Counted from the first letter of the stretch, positions 49,143 through 60,027 are shown. The stretch: 64,000 bases of DNA from Zarea fungicola (GCA_900169235.1 FWCC01000253.1:124001-188000), one strand, 5' to 3'. Program-made: numbers and translations. The notes: generated from the sequence alone by a model not told the origin.

Positions 49143-52032
49143 ACAAGACACCAAATTCATTACTGTCACTTCTTTCTTCGACAAATTTATACATACAAAC
49201 TTTTGGGAGGCATTTGGACGGTAATTTTCAAGAGATTTTCAAGCGGGTTTGCTTTTATGGGAAGGAGCATGGTACACAGCCACAGCATAGAAGGAATTTG
49301 GGACAGCGCATAGCATTTAATGGGATCTAACACACGGAGTTCATATCTATCCCGGATGGACACAGTCAAGGAGAACCCCTTGTACAGTTTTTATTTTGTC
49401 TTATTTTGACTTCCACTGAAAGAATATACCCGGAATATAGGGTTGATAGAATTTGCCGCATTTGAAGAAGATATCGGATTTCACTTGCAATGATCACTAC
49501 TATTGTTTATGCATCGAGCAAGTACGAGTTTATCCGGAGCCAGTTTATACCGAGGTTCCACCAACTGTGTCGCGCGGTGTGGACAAACGGGGACACCTTA
49601 ATAAGTGATGTCAATGTGCTCAGAGAAAGTTGACATCTTTGAATGGTGCTTCTTGAAGAAGGGGTGTGTGGGGCACTCTGTCTGCCACGGTTTCTCACGC
49701 ACGCCCCCAATTGTTACGGCGGAAGCCTTTTTGCATGACCGGCAAGGAAAACAAGTGAGACCTGCGCACCGGCGTTCCGTTTTTCTCTTGGCTTCTTTGA
49801 CATTTATTCCCTTTTTAGCAATCCATATGAAAGTCTTCCCCACATGGCCAAGCCCTGAAAAGTAAAAAAAACACTAAAAAGAAAACTGCAAGGATATCGG
49901 TTATTGGAGCTGAGAAGAGCCTATAGCAATAGCATTCATGATGGGGCATTTTTCCTCTTTTTTAAACCTGGCAGCTTTTTACTGGGAGAATCTTGTACCG
50001 AGATGTGGCACAGATTGCTGCACGTCGAAAACGAGGCTGCCCTATGGTCCTGTAAGAGGAACGGGTGATGCGAAAGAATAGCAAAAACATGCGTATTTTT
50101 ATTTTCATTATTATTAATTCTATTGCGAGAAGCATTACCTCACCATTTGCAAATCTCGCTTTGGTGGTGCAAGGGCCGGTGCCGGGATGCCGCCACAAGT
50201 TGTACAAACAATAACTGCTACGTGTGACCTGAGTGGGACGAACATCAGCCCCCTTCCAAACCAGCAGCCCTGTAACAAAGGATGGCCCTCGCAACGAACG
50301 ACGGGGGGAAGTGGGAGGGTTTCCAACGCGACGGATATCTGTTTGCCCGGAGAATGGCGGCGGCGGCGCGACGCGGCGGCGCCAGTTTCCGTTTTTAAGT
50401 GCACGCACCATGACATTTTATCTGACTGGGGGGGACGCTATTCCCTGTATTCCTTGTTCCCCTGTAAGAGGCTCTGCTGGGTGTGGTTGTTGAAAAGCGA
50501 TCTGGGTACCGTACTCCGTGCTCCGTAACACTCCCTTGCAAGTACTACTGGTAGAAGCAACCGAGCTGAACAAGCTGGGTTTCCTGCACGGTTTGAATCG
50601 TTAAAACAGAGAAATCAACAATTTAGCCGAACGTACAGTCCCTTGGTATTAAAGGATGGTACGGAGTACAAGGGGGCCGGCTCAGTGCCTAATATACGTA
50701 GTACAAGCGACTGCCGGAGAAAAAGAAGCATTGTGTCTTGCTCAGCTTTTCTACCAAAGTACGGGGTAGAAAATTCAACCACCCTGCACAGGTTTTAGGT
50801 GCTACTCTCCACAGTGGTGCAGAACACATGGCAACCCCGGCGACGGCGGTGGCGGTCCTGATACTGGGCCAGGCCCCGCATGCAGGAATTTAGATTGTGG
50901 TTAATACGTATCCGTACCGAGCCAGTCATTTGATTGATGGTGAATCAGATCCGGCACAAAAACGTCGATACGCATGGTGGTAGAAGCGGTGACTGCCTAG
51001 AACTAGGCATCACTACATTAGCGCATGCTATGCCTACTTGTGATAGATGCCCGTGGTGCGACGCAGTGATTTGTATTTGCAGCTTGGTAGCCTTTCTTTC
51101 TCTATCTCTCTTGCTCTCTTTTTTTTTTTTTTTTTTGCCAAAGTGGCTACCTGATCCATATTGTATATACAAACAAGTTACTCCAGTCATTGATGAAAAG
51201 ACAGGTACGAAAAGAGTTTACATGCGACGGAAAGTACCGTCCTGGCCGATAGCCAACACTAAATAGGCGCGTGACTGATGCACGAGCTATTGATTAAAAA
51301 GAAGAACTAAATGGCACGGTCGCCATACTTGAATAGATCTTTCGGCCAGAGACAGTTGTCATCAACTTTTGCTGAGAGGGCTTTCTACGCTGTCTATCTG
51401 TATCAACATGCTGCAAAAGTAGAAACGGGATTGAAAGGAGCCATGTGATATTTTCTGCCCTGGAATGGTTCACTCCCCACAGACACGCCACAGCTGTACT
51501 TTTTTGTTTTTATTTTTATTTTTTTAACACTAGTCGTCATGCTCTACATTCTGCGATTACGAGGCTTTGTTGTGTCTGCTCATGTTGACCTGCCCCCCGG
51601 TAGGCAAGGAGCCACAAAGTAAAGTTCCCTTCTTGCACGCAAGTAAGCAAAGCGCCCCTGAGGCGGGAGTCGACAATTGGCAACTTTGGAGGAAAATCTT
51701 CTTATGACGCGTTTTCCCACCCTTGCAGTATAAAATCTACAAATGCTGGGCATTCTAGAATGATTGCGGAATAGGCGGATTGTACGGGGGTAGGCAAGGG
51801 GAGGGGTATACTAATACAGGGCGTTGCTTAACGTTGTCGTTTGCCGAAGGGGGTGTTGGGATAGTGTGCTAGAGAGGGCGGCTTGGTTATGGAACAAGAT
51901 GGTTCAACTTACCAGGACCCTTTACTTTTTCCCTCCGCTAGCAGCCCCCACGATTTTTTGATTTTTTTTTATAAAAAAAAAAAGAAGAAAAAAAAGGCAA
52001 TGGGGGCCATTGTGTCAATGATTCAAGACAGG

Positions 52033-52066
52033 CTCGCTGAGGATCTAGACTCGCTGAGGATCTAGA
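52033..52066 (+). repeat. perfect 17-bp tandem duplication
   Basis: The unit CTCGCTGAGGATCTAGA occurs twice head to tail without a mismatch, which suggests a recent slippage or repair event. It contains BamHI-like GGATC and XbaI-like TCTAGA words only by chance. Confidence 0.95.
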
Positions 52067-52683
52067 CTATGTAAGACGAGGCAGATGCTGACAATTTGTG
52101 TAGTGTTCAAGTTTCGTCTGGGACTTTGCCTGAGTACGCCGTCTCCAGTATGGAACAATGCCGAAGGGGCATGGGGTCGTCCTGCTCGCCTCACCTGAGC
52201 GAATTAGAGGGGCCGCTGGAGCCAGAGGGAAGAAATACTTGATTTGATCTAAATGAGTAACATGGCTTGTAATACGGAGTACGGAGAATGGAGTTGTATT
52301 GCGCAACTCAGTATAAAGAGTTATCAAGAGACTAGTTTGTATTTTAGAACGGAATACGGGGCAGTTTAGCTGGAAGGGGCGCAGTGAGTTAGCAAATGGG
52401 GGCTTTTTCTGGCTCCGGTGGCTTGTTGCTTGTCTTTTTGCCTTGGGACAGTGCCCACTTGCTGCGTGGGAACCCGGGCGCATTTGCTTTTTCCTCAGCT
52501 GTTTACATATGCCCAGTAAGACTGAGCGAATAATGATGGGCTGCGGAAGTGGAGAGCTGTAAGTGAGATCAAGAAGAGCCGCTGCTGTGAGGATGTGAAT
52601 GAGCTCATCCAATCCACGGACACCTGTGGCGTGTTGTTTCTACTTTGAGAGATGCTCCGACGGATGGTAGCATGACGCGGAAT

Positions 52684-52705
52684 AGCAGCAGCAGCAGCAG
52701 CAGCA
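52684..52705 (+). repeat. AGC trinucleotide microsatellite
   Basis: About seven AGC units in non-coding DNA. Confidence 0.9.
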
Positions 52706-53418
52706 ACAATACTAATACTTGATGATTTTAAAATACTGAGCGAGTGAAAGTGTAGTTAGTTGGTGTGTGTCGTAGATGTACGTATAGTGGCGGCGCACAG
52801 GGAGATTTTCACGCGGCGCCATAGTACAGAAATACAATAGAGTCCCGAATCTACTGGTACGAATTTATAGATGCCTGTACGGGGTACTCTTGAGCTAATA
52901 TGGGTTGGGTCGCATGTATCAGATGCACACCGCCAGTACAAGGGTGACTGACTATCAGAATGGGAAGCAGACATGTAACTACCGTTGTACTCCGTAGTTA
53001 CATGCCTAGTTGAGAAGGCAGCCCGAAAGAGTTATGTGCCGGGTGCAGAGGACTAATAAGCGTACGCAGTACATACAGGGACTGCATGGCAAATTCAACG
53101 GCGGTGGCGTTCCACGCCCGCTAATAAAAGAGAGTCTCTCGGCATGTGGCAACAGCGAGTTCAAGGCAAGACTACTGGCAATTCTACTACTGGTAGTACG
53201 GGGTACAAATGAATGAGATTTCCACCGTTTTAGACCAGGGCAAGAGGGCTAAATAGATAGTTTCGTGCGTTGTGGGCATCCATTGTTCTCCCTGCGTCAT
53301 GGCGCTATGTGGGCGCTAATAACAAAGGAGAACTCTTTGCCTGCAGTGGTTGCCCATTAAATGATGCACTAATGTGATGCAAGCACCCGCTAAACCCTGT
53401 GCAATTCTGTACTACATA

Positions 53419-53861
53419 CAGTGGGCCAGAGTAATTCCGCTCACAGCCCCATTTTTAAAAGCTAATAGCTCTACCAATAGAATAAAATTCTTAGTATTAT
53501 TTTAGCCTAGCTGGCTTTATAGATAGATTCTTACTTTATAAAATTAATTAAAATTATTAACAATATTAAAAATTAGTTTTTGTATACTTTAGCTAAAAAT
53601 CTATATAAATCTATATAAATCTATATAAATCTATTTATTATATATTTTTATTAATCTACTATATTTAACTATTATTTAATAATAAAATAATAAAATTAAG
53701 ATAGAAGTCAAAAAACACATACTGTATTATTTAGACTATAAAGAAATAATGGTAATTTTTATAGTATTAATTTATTAACTAATAATTGCGTAATAGCTTA
53801 ATGAAAAGTGGGTATTTTGGGGTAAATTTTGCCTTGCGAGCGGAATTACCTGGACCCACTG
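53419..53861. mobile_element. 443-bp non-autonomous DNA-transposon remnant (MITE-like), AT-rich, probably RIP-mutated
   Basis: Terminal inverted repeats of about 26 bp: the left end starts CAGTGGGCCAGAGTAATTCC, and the right end read on the other strand starts CAGTGGGTCCAGGTAATTCC; both continue CGCTCAC or CGCTCGC. The element is flanked on both sides by TA, as expected for a Tc1/mariner-superfamily target-site duplication. CAG-type ends with TA duplication fit the pogo/Fot1 group found in fungi. The interior is extremely AT-rich, far from the surrounding composition, which in ascomycetes suggests repeat-induced point mutation of a former multicopy element. A short tandem of AAATCTATAT units (about 53,598-53,635) lies inside. 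There is no transposase frame. It sits 495 bp before the Las1 start codon and could affect that promoter. Confidence 0.85.
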
Positions 53862-54356
53862 TATCACCCACACTGGCAGTCTGTAGTTACCAGTCAACAG
53901 TATGTAACAACAGACCGACGCGCCGCACTATCGGTAATGGTACTTAAATGCATCAATTTTGCGCCACCCCAGCTTCCAGCCACCCTGTACAGGCGGCGGG
54001 CACACGGCCACTGTGTACCAATAGTATTGAGTGGCTTTCTCTTCGGTCTTTTGAGCCCTCCTCCATTGAAACTTTCCACCTCCATCTCCGACGAAGGTAA
54101 TAAGGAACCAAAAAAACTCAATACAAATGCGTGACCTGCAGTCATCCCTGCAAAACGCACCTAACCACCCCCATTAACATTCTGTTAATTTTTTAAATTT
54201 TGCAATCATTCATGTCGCAGAATCCACGCCCCTCTTCATCGTAATACTACCTACTTCCAGGCCATTGCCTTTCCCGCCCCCAAGCATGCCCGCCAAACAA
54301 TAGCGAGCCACTGGTGTATCAAGCCATCGAAATTGCCCTCCCACCAAACACTAAGA
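53862..54356. promoter_or_regulatory. upstream region of the Las1 gene
   Basis: About 495 bp between the transposon remnant and the Las1 start; it must hold the core promoter unless that lies beyond the insertion. There are pyrimidine-rich patches near 54,040-54,090 and 54,230-54,290 but no clear TATA box. Confidence 0.5.
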
Positions 54357-55813
54357 ATGGTGCAATACATATTTACGCCGTGGCGTGACCGCCAGGAACT
54401 TCTCCTCGTGCGCGATCAGCTCTACGGCGACAGGCAGGGTCAAGACAAACTGCAGCAACCACAACTGACACACCCTCCTCCACCTTCTCAACCACAGCAA
54501 CAACAACCATTACTACTACAACAACGCAATCAAAATAATGACAACCACACCCTTCAAAATCTTGCTGTTGCCCGCATCTCCATGTGGGTGCAGCGAGGCA
54601 ACTGCCCGCATATGGTGGAGTCAACAGCCCTTCTCTTCGCTGCCGTCCTCAGCGATGAGATTGCCGCTACCCAGAGTGCTGGCTCTTCCACATATGCGGT
54701 CCGAGCGGCTTACTCGGCAGCTTTCAGTCGGTGAGTTTCTTCCTTCGTCTTGTCAGTATTCCCTGTCTTTGTTCGGTACTTGTTTTGCCGCTTCCGCTAG
54801 CTGCCTGTTTCCTTTTTCTCCTACCCTGTCTAGAGCGGGCTTGTTCCGATGTAGCACCTGCACTTGGCGGGTAACACGTTCGCATATACGCCAACTCAAA
54901 TCTCTCCACAGCACAGGCCGAATGGTCGAAGCAGATGTGTACGGACTGCTCTCTTTTGCACCAAAAGGAACCAAACTGAGAATTCTCGCGAAAGAGACAC
55001 TGGATTAGCTGCCGCCCCAGCAATGTGATTACATGCCTTTGACAAAATACGGGCACAATCCCCCAACCCGTTGCAGTGGACAGGGATACCGGGTGTATCT
55101 GCGAAACACATCCAAGGTCGTTCTATACCATGATACAGGCCTCCAGATTTTGCTAACTTGCTCGGGAACCTTGCTGTCTTGCGCACAGATTCGTTACAGG
55201 TCTCTTAGATGGTCACCAGGACAAACTCCGCAAGCAGAGCATGTATTCCATCGCCAAGGTTATAGGATTACCAGCCGCCTTTGTCGAATTGCGTCACCAG
55301 GCCACTCACGAGCAATTGCCCACCCTGGCAAAGCTGAGACCAGCCGCAAAAAAAGCTCTCGACTGGATATGGGACTACTACTGGGAGCAGCTCTCTCACG
55401 AGGGTACCGATGGGAACTCCACCGTGGTACAGGATCCCTGTAAAGAGACGGTGCTGAGGTATCTAAGAGAAGAGGACGAACTGCGTAGACTCAAAATCAT
55501 CAACAGTGAGCTGAGCAAGTGGGAGTTGGAAAAGCTAATGGCAACCATCAAAGACCTGCAAACAACACTCCCCGGAAACCAGGTGTACCTGAAGTGCATG
55601 AAGCTGAAGCAGGACCTGTTGGTCCTGGAAAAGGAGCGGCTTCGAGCTTCTCATGCTGCCATCGAAACGGAGGCCGCAGCCTTGGAAGGGGCTCCGCCGA
55701 CGGCAGCTCTTGAACCAAATAGTGTCCAAGAGGAAGAATCGGACGACGGGTCCGACATTGGCTGGTCCAGATACCAAGGGCAATGGAAGCCAAAGCCAAT
55801 TGGCATAGTATAA
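54357..55813 (+). CDS. LAS1: Las1 family pre-rRNA endonuclease (HEPN domain)
   Basis: The nuclease subunit of the Las1-Grc3 complex, which cuts ITS2 of pre-ribosomal RNA in the nucleus during 60S subunit maturation. Exons are 54357-54730 and 55189-55813, 332 residues. The 458-nt intron (54731-55188) has a GTGAGT donor, TGCTAAC branch site and CACAG acceptor. Splicing gives [32 protein letters not shown], which runs through the conserved HEPN domain. The catalytic HEPN motif R-x4-H appears as RHQATH (residues 160-165). The N-terminus [23 protein letters not shown] and the last stretch [18 protein letters not shown] are both family hallmarks. A Gln/Pro-rich insert (about 33-63) separates the first segment from [24 protein letters not shown]. 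The gene starts three genes in a row on the + strand and has a transposon remnant 495 bp upstream. Confidence 0.93.
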
Positions 55814-56419
55814 ACGCAATGCATGTAAAAGGCCTTTGCATTTTCAAACCAGATACCCAAAACTCAAGAAGCTTCAGAAGGCGTAGACAGTCAGGCCAAG
55901 TAAAACAATGTTCGTTCGGCATCAGATGAAAATCAGTGCCACTTAGCTGAGAAGCAAATTTATACTTTGAACCTATACTCGGATTATGAGGGAACCAAAT
56001 TGTGTGATACTAGTTATTGCTAGTCATTGAGGCAGTGATAAAGTGTCGGCCTTTCGTCACAGGACGTACGCTTACAAATCGACGTCATATTTGTGGATTA
56101 CTTCTGGAGGAGCGAGCTTTCCCTCCCCGCATACACTGGCTGACGGCGACTTTTTCGAACCGATAGATCAAGTACATAAGCAGCAATATCATCTAACCTA
56201 CCCCGTGAATAACCGATGAATAGGCTTATTCCTCGGCGGCCCCTTTTACAGCACGAAATCCGGCGTTTCTCTGCAGCTGTAAGCTTTGCATCTTTATCAC
56301 TAAAGCACACATTCAAACCGCCCCGAAGAAACTCGGCGACCGCTCCTCACCCTCCCTTACCAACGACGACCAAGACGAGAGGTACTAATTGAGGTTTGTA
56401 GCTTGCAGTTTCACGCGCC
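55814..56419. other. intergenic region between Las1 and glyoxalase II
   Basis: About 600 bp holding the Las1 3' end and the glyoxalase II promoter. No additional gene or RNA was recognised. Confidence 0.6.
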
Positions 56420-57866
56420 ATGCATATCCAATCAATTCCCATGTGTAAGTATTTCAGGTGGAGTGAAACCGCGATGGTTGAAGAGAGAAGGTGATGATGG
56501 CGAGGATGGCGATGCATGTGTTTATGAACATAGTAAAATAGTGCTGACATACTTGTTTCCAATCAGGGGAGGGCACTAGCAACAACTATGCCTATCTCGT
56601 AATTGACGACAAGTCCAAGGATGCCGTCATCATTGACCCGGCTAATCCTCCAGAGTATGTTGCGCAAAATGTGCCGTGATGCGATGTGGCCTGGGGACTT
56701 ACCTGTTTAGGGTCGCACCTGTTCTGAAGGATGCCATCAGCGCTGGCAGGATCAATCTGACGAGCATCGTCAATACTCATCAGTATGTAGCCATTGATCT
56801 GAACAGACACTTGGAAGCCCAATGAAACTAATCTTGTATGAAGCCACTGGGATCATGCTGGTGGCAACAAGAAACTGGTAAGAACTGGAGAGGCATACCG
56901 CTTATTAAAACGCTCAACTTACAACAAAACAACAGCTCGATGCTCTCGGCAATATCAAACTCAACATCATCGGCGGCAAAGACTGCGAGGGTGTGACACA
57001 GACGCCGAAGCACGAGGAAATCTTCAGGATTGGCGAAATCTCTGTAAAGGCTGTCCACACACCGTGTCACACACAGGACAGCATCTGCTACTACATGGAG
57101 GATAGCACAGGCAAGGCTGTCTTTACCGGCGACACTCTCTTCATCAGTGGTCAGTTTGCCTATCATTTACCCACCACATGTGTGCATGTATATGTATGTG
57201 TTGTTGGCGTTGCTAATATGAGATGCATAGGATGCGGCCGATTCTTCGAGGGTAACGCTGCAGAAATGAACGAAGCCTTGAACAACCGTCTAGCCTCCCT
57301 GCCAGATGATACCATTGTCTATGTAAGTTGATGCCCGAATGTGGATGGACGTTAAAGACAATGGATCTAATTCTGGGAACCAAAATAGCCCGGTCACGAA
57401 TACACCAAGGCAAATGTTCAATTTGCAATTTCTGTGCTGCAGAGCGATCCAGTCAAAGCTTTGCAGGATTATGCCGAGAATAATAAGGTCACAACTGGCA
57501 AATTTACCATTGCCGACGAAAAGGTAGCACTGACTTGAATATATGGGACTTTTTGCAACCGTTAACAAGTATGGGTACAGAAACACAACGTATTTATGCG
57601 ACTCGAGGTAAGAATTAGTCACTCCAGCCAGTGAAGGCCGAAAAGAAAATTGACAAAACCTGACCTGTCGCCAGGATCCTATTGTGCAAAAGGCAACTGG
57701 TGCCACGGACCCAGTGGAAGTTATGGCTCAGCTGCGCGAGATGAAGAACAGCTTCAAGTGAGAAGTACAAGAACTCGCCTTTTGCCGCCTGTTCGGTAGT
57801 CGCACGACGATGGAGCAAAACTAATGCATTTTCTTACTTTTCAGGCCTCCCGAACCCAAAATATAA
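56420..57866 (+). CDS. glyoxalase II (hydroxyacylglutathione hydrolase)
   Basis: Hydrolyses S-D-lactoylglutathione to D-lactate and glutathione, the second step of methylglyoxal detoxification. Ten exons: 56420-56444, 56567-56654, 56711-56782, 56844-56877, 56936-57149, 57231-57322, 57389-57523, 57581-57607, 57675-57757 and 57845-57866, giving 263 residues in one frame. The metallo-beta-lactamase metal site is complete: THHHWDH (His61, His63, Asp65, His66), His118 in HTPCHTQDS, Asp139 in FTGDTLF and His178 in YPGHEYT. CGRFFEGN is the glutathione-side loop of the family. The N-terminus (MHIQSIPMWEGTSNNYAYLV) has no presequence, so a cytosolic enzyme is likely. The gene is unusually intron-dense for this window: nine introns of 51-122 nt, with exons as short as 22, 25 and 27 nt. 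The acceptor before exon 4 is a weak AAG, chosen because it alone restores HHHWDH. Confidence 0.92.
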
Positions 57867-58781
57867 ACAAAAACGTAGAGAAAATACAGCCTTGCTTATG
57901 ATCTTTCGGGCATTTTTTTTTTTAGGTGGAGGATGTTGACGAAGCGATATCTATGGTTTATCCCTGGCATAGGGGGTAATTGATGGACAAAATGTTTAGT
58001 TGCAACTTGTCAAGAGGTTGAAGAATTACAGCAGAATTGTCATCAAATCACAATGAGCATATGTCTCCAAGAACAGACAGGCAAAGCTGGTCAGACCAGA
58101 ACAAATACCGCAGGGCGTTCAATGGAACCAATCCGTATGGAAACGAATTGATGGGTTGTTTGTTATTGCTTCACTGTCCACACTTGCTCGCCCTGGTGAA
58201 GAAAGAGGCGGCAAGCTCTAGCAAATTTTGAAGCAGTTGTTCTTTAGGTAGATACCAAAACGAAAACAACGAAATTCAAGTTATCACAAAATTCACATTC
58301 GAGAGCCGCATTGAGTTTCGGTATTTGAGATCGAGTTGGATTTCTGCATCGCGTAGACAAACCTGTTGAATGGCGAGCGTCCGGGTGAACGAAAATGGAG
58401 ACTTGTGAAAGAGAAGTAAGTAGTACTTTTTGCTTTCGTGTCAAATCCAATCGAGGACCGACGCCAAGAGAAGGTACAATTCAAAATTTTTGTTCGTCCT
58501 CAAGAACAATTGGGAAGGAAGACAAAGTCCAGAATTGAAATATTTCGAGGTGGAAAAGAAGAAAATTACTCCGCGCTTTGGAAAGCAAAGTAGTAAAACA
58601 GTTTTAGTGGGGTTCTGCATTATCCATACAGTCTCAAAATATCAGCCACACTGTACGGAGGCACTGTGATTGAACCGCGAAGCTGAACGAGCGAACGCAC
58701 GCATTCAACCAAACTGAGGCCAACTTTGTCGACACTAATACTTGTCGCAAAGGGTAGCCAAAACGACAAGACATTGCATAA
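57867..58781. other. intergenic region between glyoxalase II and the EF-hand-like gene
   Basis: About 900 bp without a supported gene. It should contain the glyoxalase 3' end and the promoter of the next gene. No clear TATA box is seen. Confidence 0.55.
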
Positions 58782-59567
58782 ATGGTGAGTGACACCTCCG
58801 CATTCTTTATTTTTGTGATTGCATGACTCGAACCCCGTCCTTTTAATTACTTTTACTAATCCGCAGCTCCTTCACCCAACTACAACAGCCACCAAAGCGC
58901 AAGCCCTCCGCGGCGGGAGGTGGTATCGGCGCGGCACCAAAGGCCGCTCGACAGTCCAAGCTCGCCAAGGAGAATAATGTATCTGCACAAGAAGAAAATG
59001 AAATAAAGGAGGCGTTTAGTCTATTTGCGGAGCCCATGGATGGTGAGAAGCATGGTGTGCTACCGATTGACGACGTCAAGTCTGCGTTAATGTATGTATA
59101 CAAAGAGGAAATGTTTTCGCCAACTCTCTCTCTCTACCCCCCCTTAAATCCTATTGCCCACTAACCTCTGTTAAAATCATACGAATAGTGCCATCGGAAT
59201 CCCACCGTCTTCTCCTTCCGAACTCAAAGAATTCATCTCCATACTCGACCCAGACTCGGACGGCTACGCAACATACGAACCCTTCTTCGCGATTGCCGCG
59301 CTACAATTCCACAGACAGGACCACGGCGCATCGAGCGAAGCGCACAAGACGGAAGTGGACGAGGCGTTTGCGCTGTTTACGAACCAGCAGCAAGGGCCCA
59401 TCACGCTGGCGCACCTGCGGCGCGTGGCGGCTGTGCTCAAGGAGGATGTGGACGAGGAGCTCCTCAAAGACATGATCCTTGAGGCAAATGGCGGGGCGGG
59501 TATCGCCCGGGGTGTTAAGATGGACGAGTTTGACGAGGTAATGAGGCGAGCTGGAGTGTGGCGATGA
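58782..59567 (+). CDS. EF-hand-like (calmodulin/centrin-type) protein
   Basis: A small protein with the calmodulin-type fold pattern, 194 residues, function not established. Exons are 58782-58784, 58889-59091 and 59189-59567. The first exon holds only the ATG. The acceptor at 58,888 was chosen because it gives MPPKRKPSAAGGG in frame and lies a normal distance from the TTACTAAT branch site. The nearer GCAG (58,866) is only a few bases from the branch site and puts the frame out of register. QEENEIKEAFSLFAEP (about 35-50) is a typical EF-hand entering helix, and DPDSDGYATYEP (89-100) is a near-canonical loop but has Pro instead of Glu at position 12. The second pair of hands (VDEAFALFTNQ..., about 125 on) lacks calcium-binding loops, so calcium binding is probably weak or absent. 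The basic N-terminus could be nuclear. A centrin or Rad33-like role is possible but unproven. It is convergent with the eIF4E-like gene. Confidence 0.82.
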
Positions 59568-60027
59568 CCTGACTTTAGCTGTGTGGCGATTTGGGTGAGA
59601 TGGGATATGACTTTTTTCTTTTCTCGCCTGGCGTTTTGATTTTGCATTACGGGTTAGCATGGTGTTTGGTGCGGACGCATTTTTAGAGTCGTCATCTCCG
59701 ACTGTAATCCAGACATTTTATTCTTCAACTTGATGTTTGCATCATGGAGGATGTGTACAGTGATATGCATTTTTACACCGTCAAAGTGTACGTCTCATTC
59801 TGATAGACCTACTTTGTTGTATCCAAAACTCAACCAACATCCAATGCAGATGAATGAAAAAAGAAGAAGAAAGAATCAACGCCTTTGGGTAAGTGTTCCC
59901 GTTGTATATATCCCGCATCGGTGGTGCTCCAGACAAGGTTTGAGCACAGTAGTTCGAAGGCACAGTAGTTCGAAGGCATGTGTTGTTGCAATATGAAGAA
60001 TAAAGTTGCAACCAAAGGTATCGACTT
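59568..60027. other. convergent intergenic region between the EF-hand-like and eIF4E-like genes
   Basis: These 460 bp should hold both 3' untranslated regions. A perfect 16-bp tandem duplication (GCACAGTAGTTCGAAG) is at 59,944-59,975. Confidence 0.6.
59944..59975 (+). repeat. perfect 16-bp tandem duplication
   Basis: GCACAGTAGTTCGAAG twice head to tail, with a partial third start (GCA), close to the end of the eIF4E-like gene. Confidence 0.95.

Larger units (their letters stand above)
49143..53418. other. non-coding region of about 4.3 kb
   Basis: The left part should hold the 3' untranslated region of the 357-residue protein gene. No further gene is supported; the longest frames (for example about 180 codons on the minus strand at 52,067-52,612) are low-complexity and have no domain. 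The region holds four TACGGAGTAC-type words (50,511, 50,660, 52,273 and 52,988), poly-T at about 51,119-51,136, a T9/A11 junction at 51,962-51,983, a 17-bp tandem duplication at 52,033-52,066 and an AGC microsatellite at 52,684-52,705. Confidence 0.55.

Noticed and set aside
52067..52612. 181-codon minus-strand frame
   Set aside because: No recognisable motif, low-quality composition, contains the tandem-duplication edge and no supporting splice or promoter signals.
58785..58888. GGTTCGAGTC-like word on the minus strand resembling a tRNA B box
   Set aside because: No matching T-stem, acceptor stem or A box around it, and it lies inside an intron of the EF-hand-like gene.
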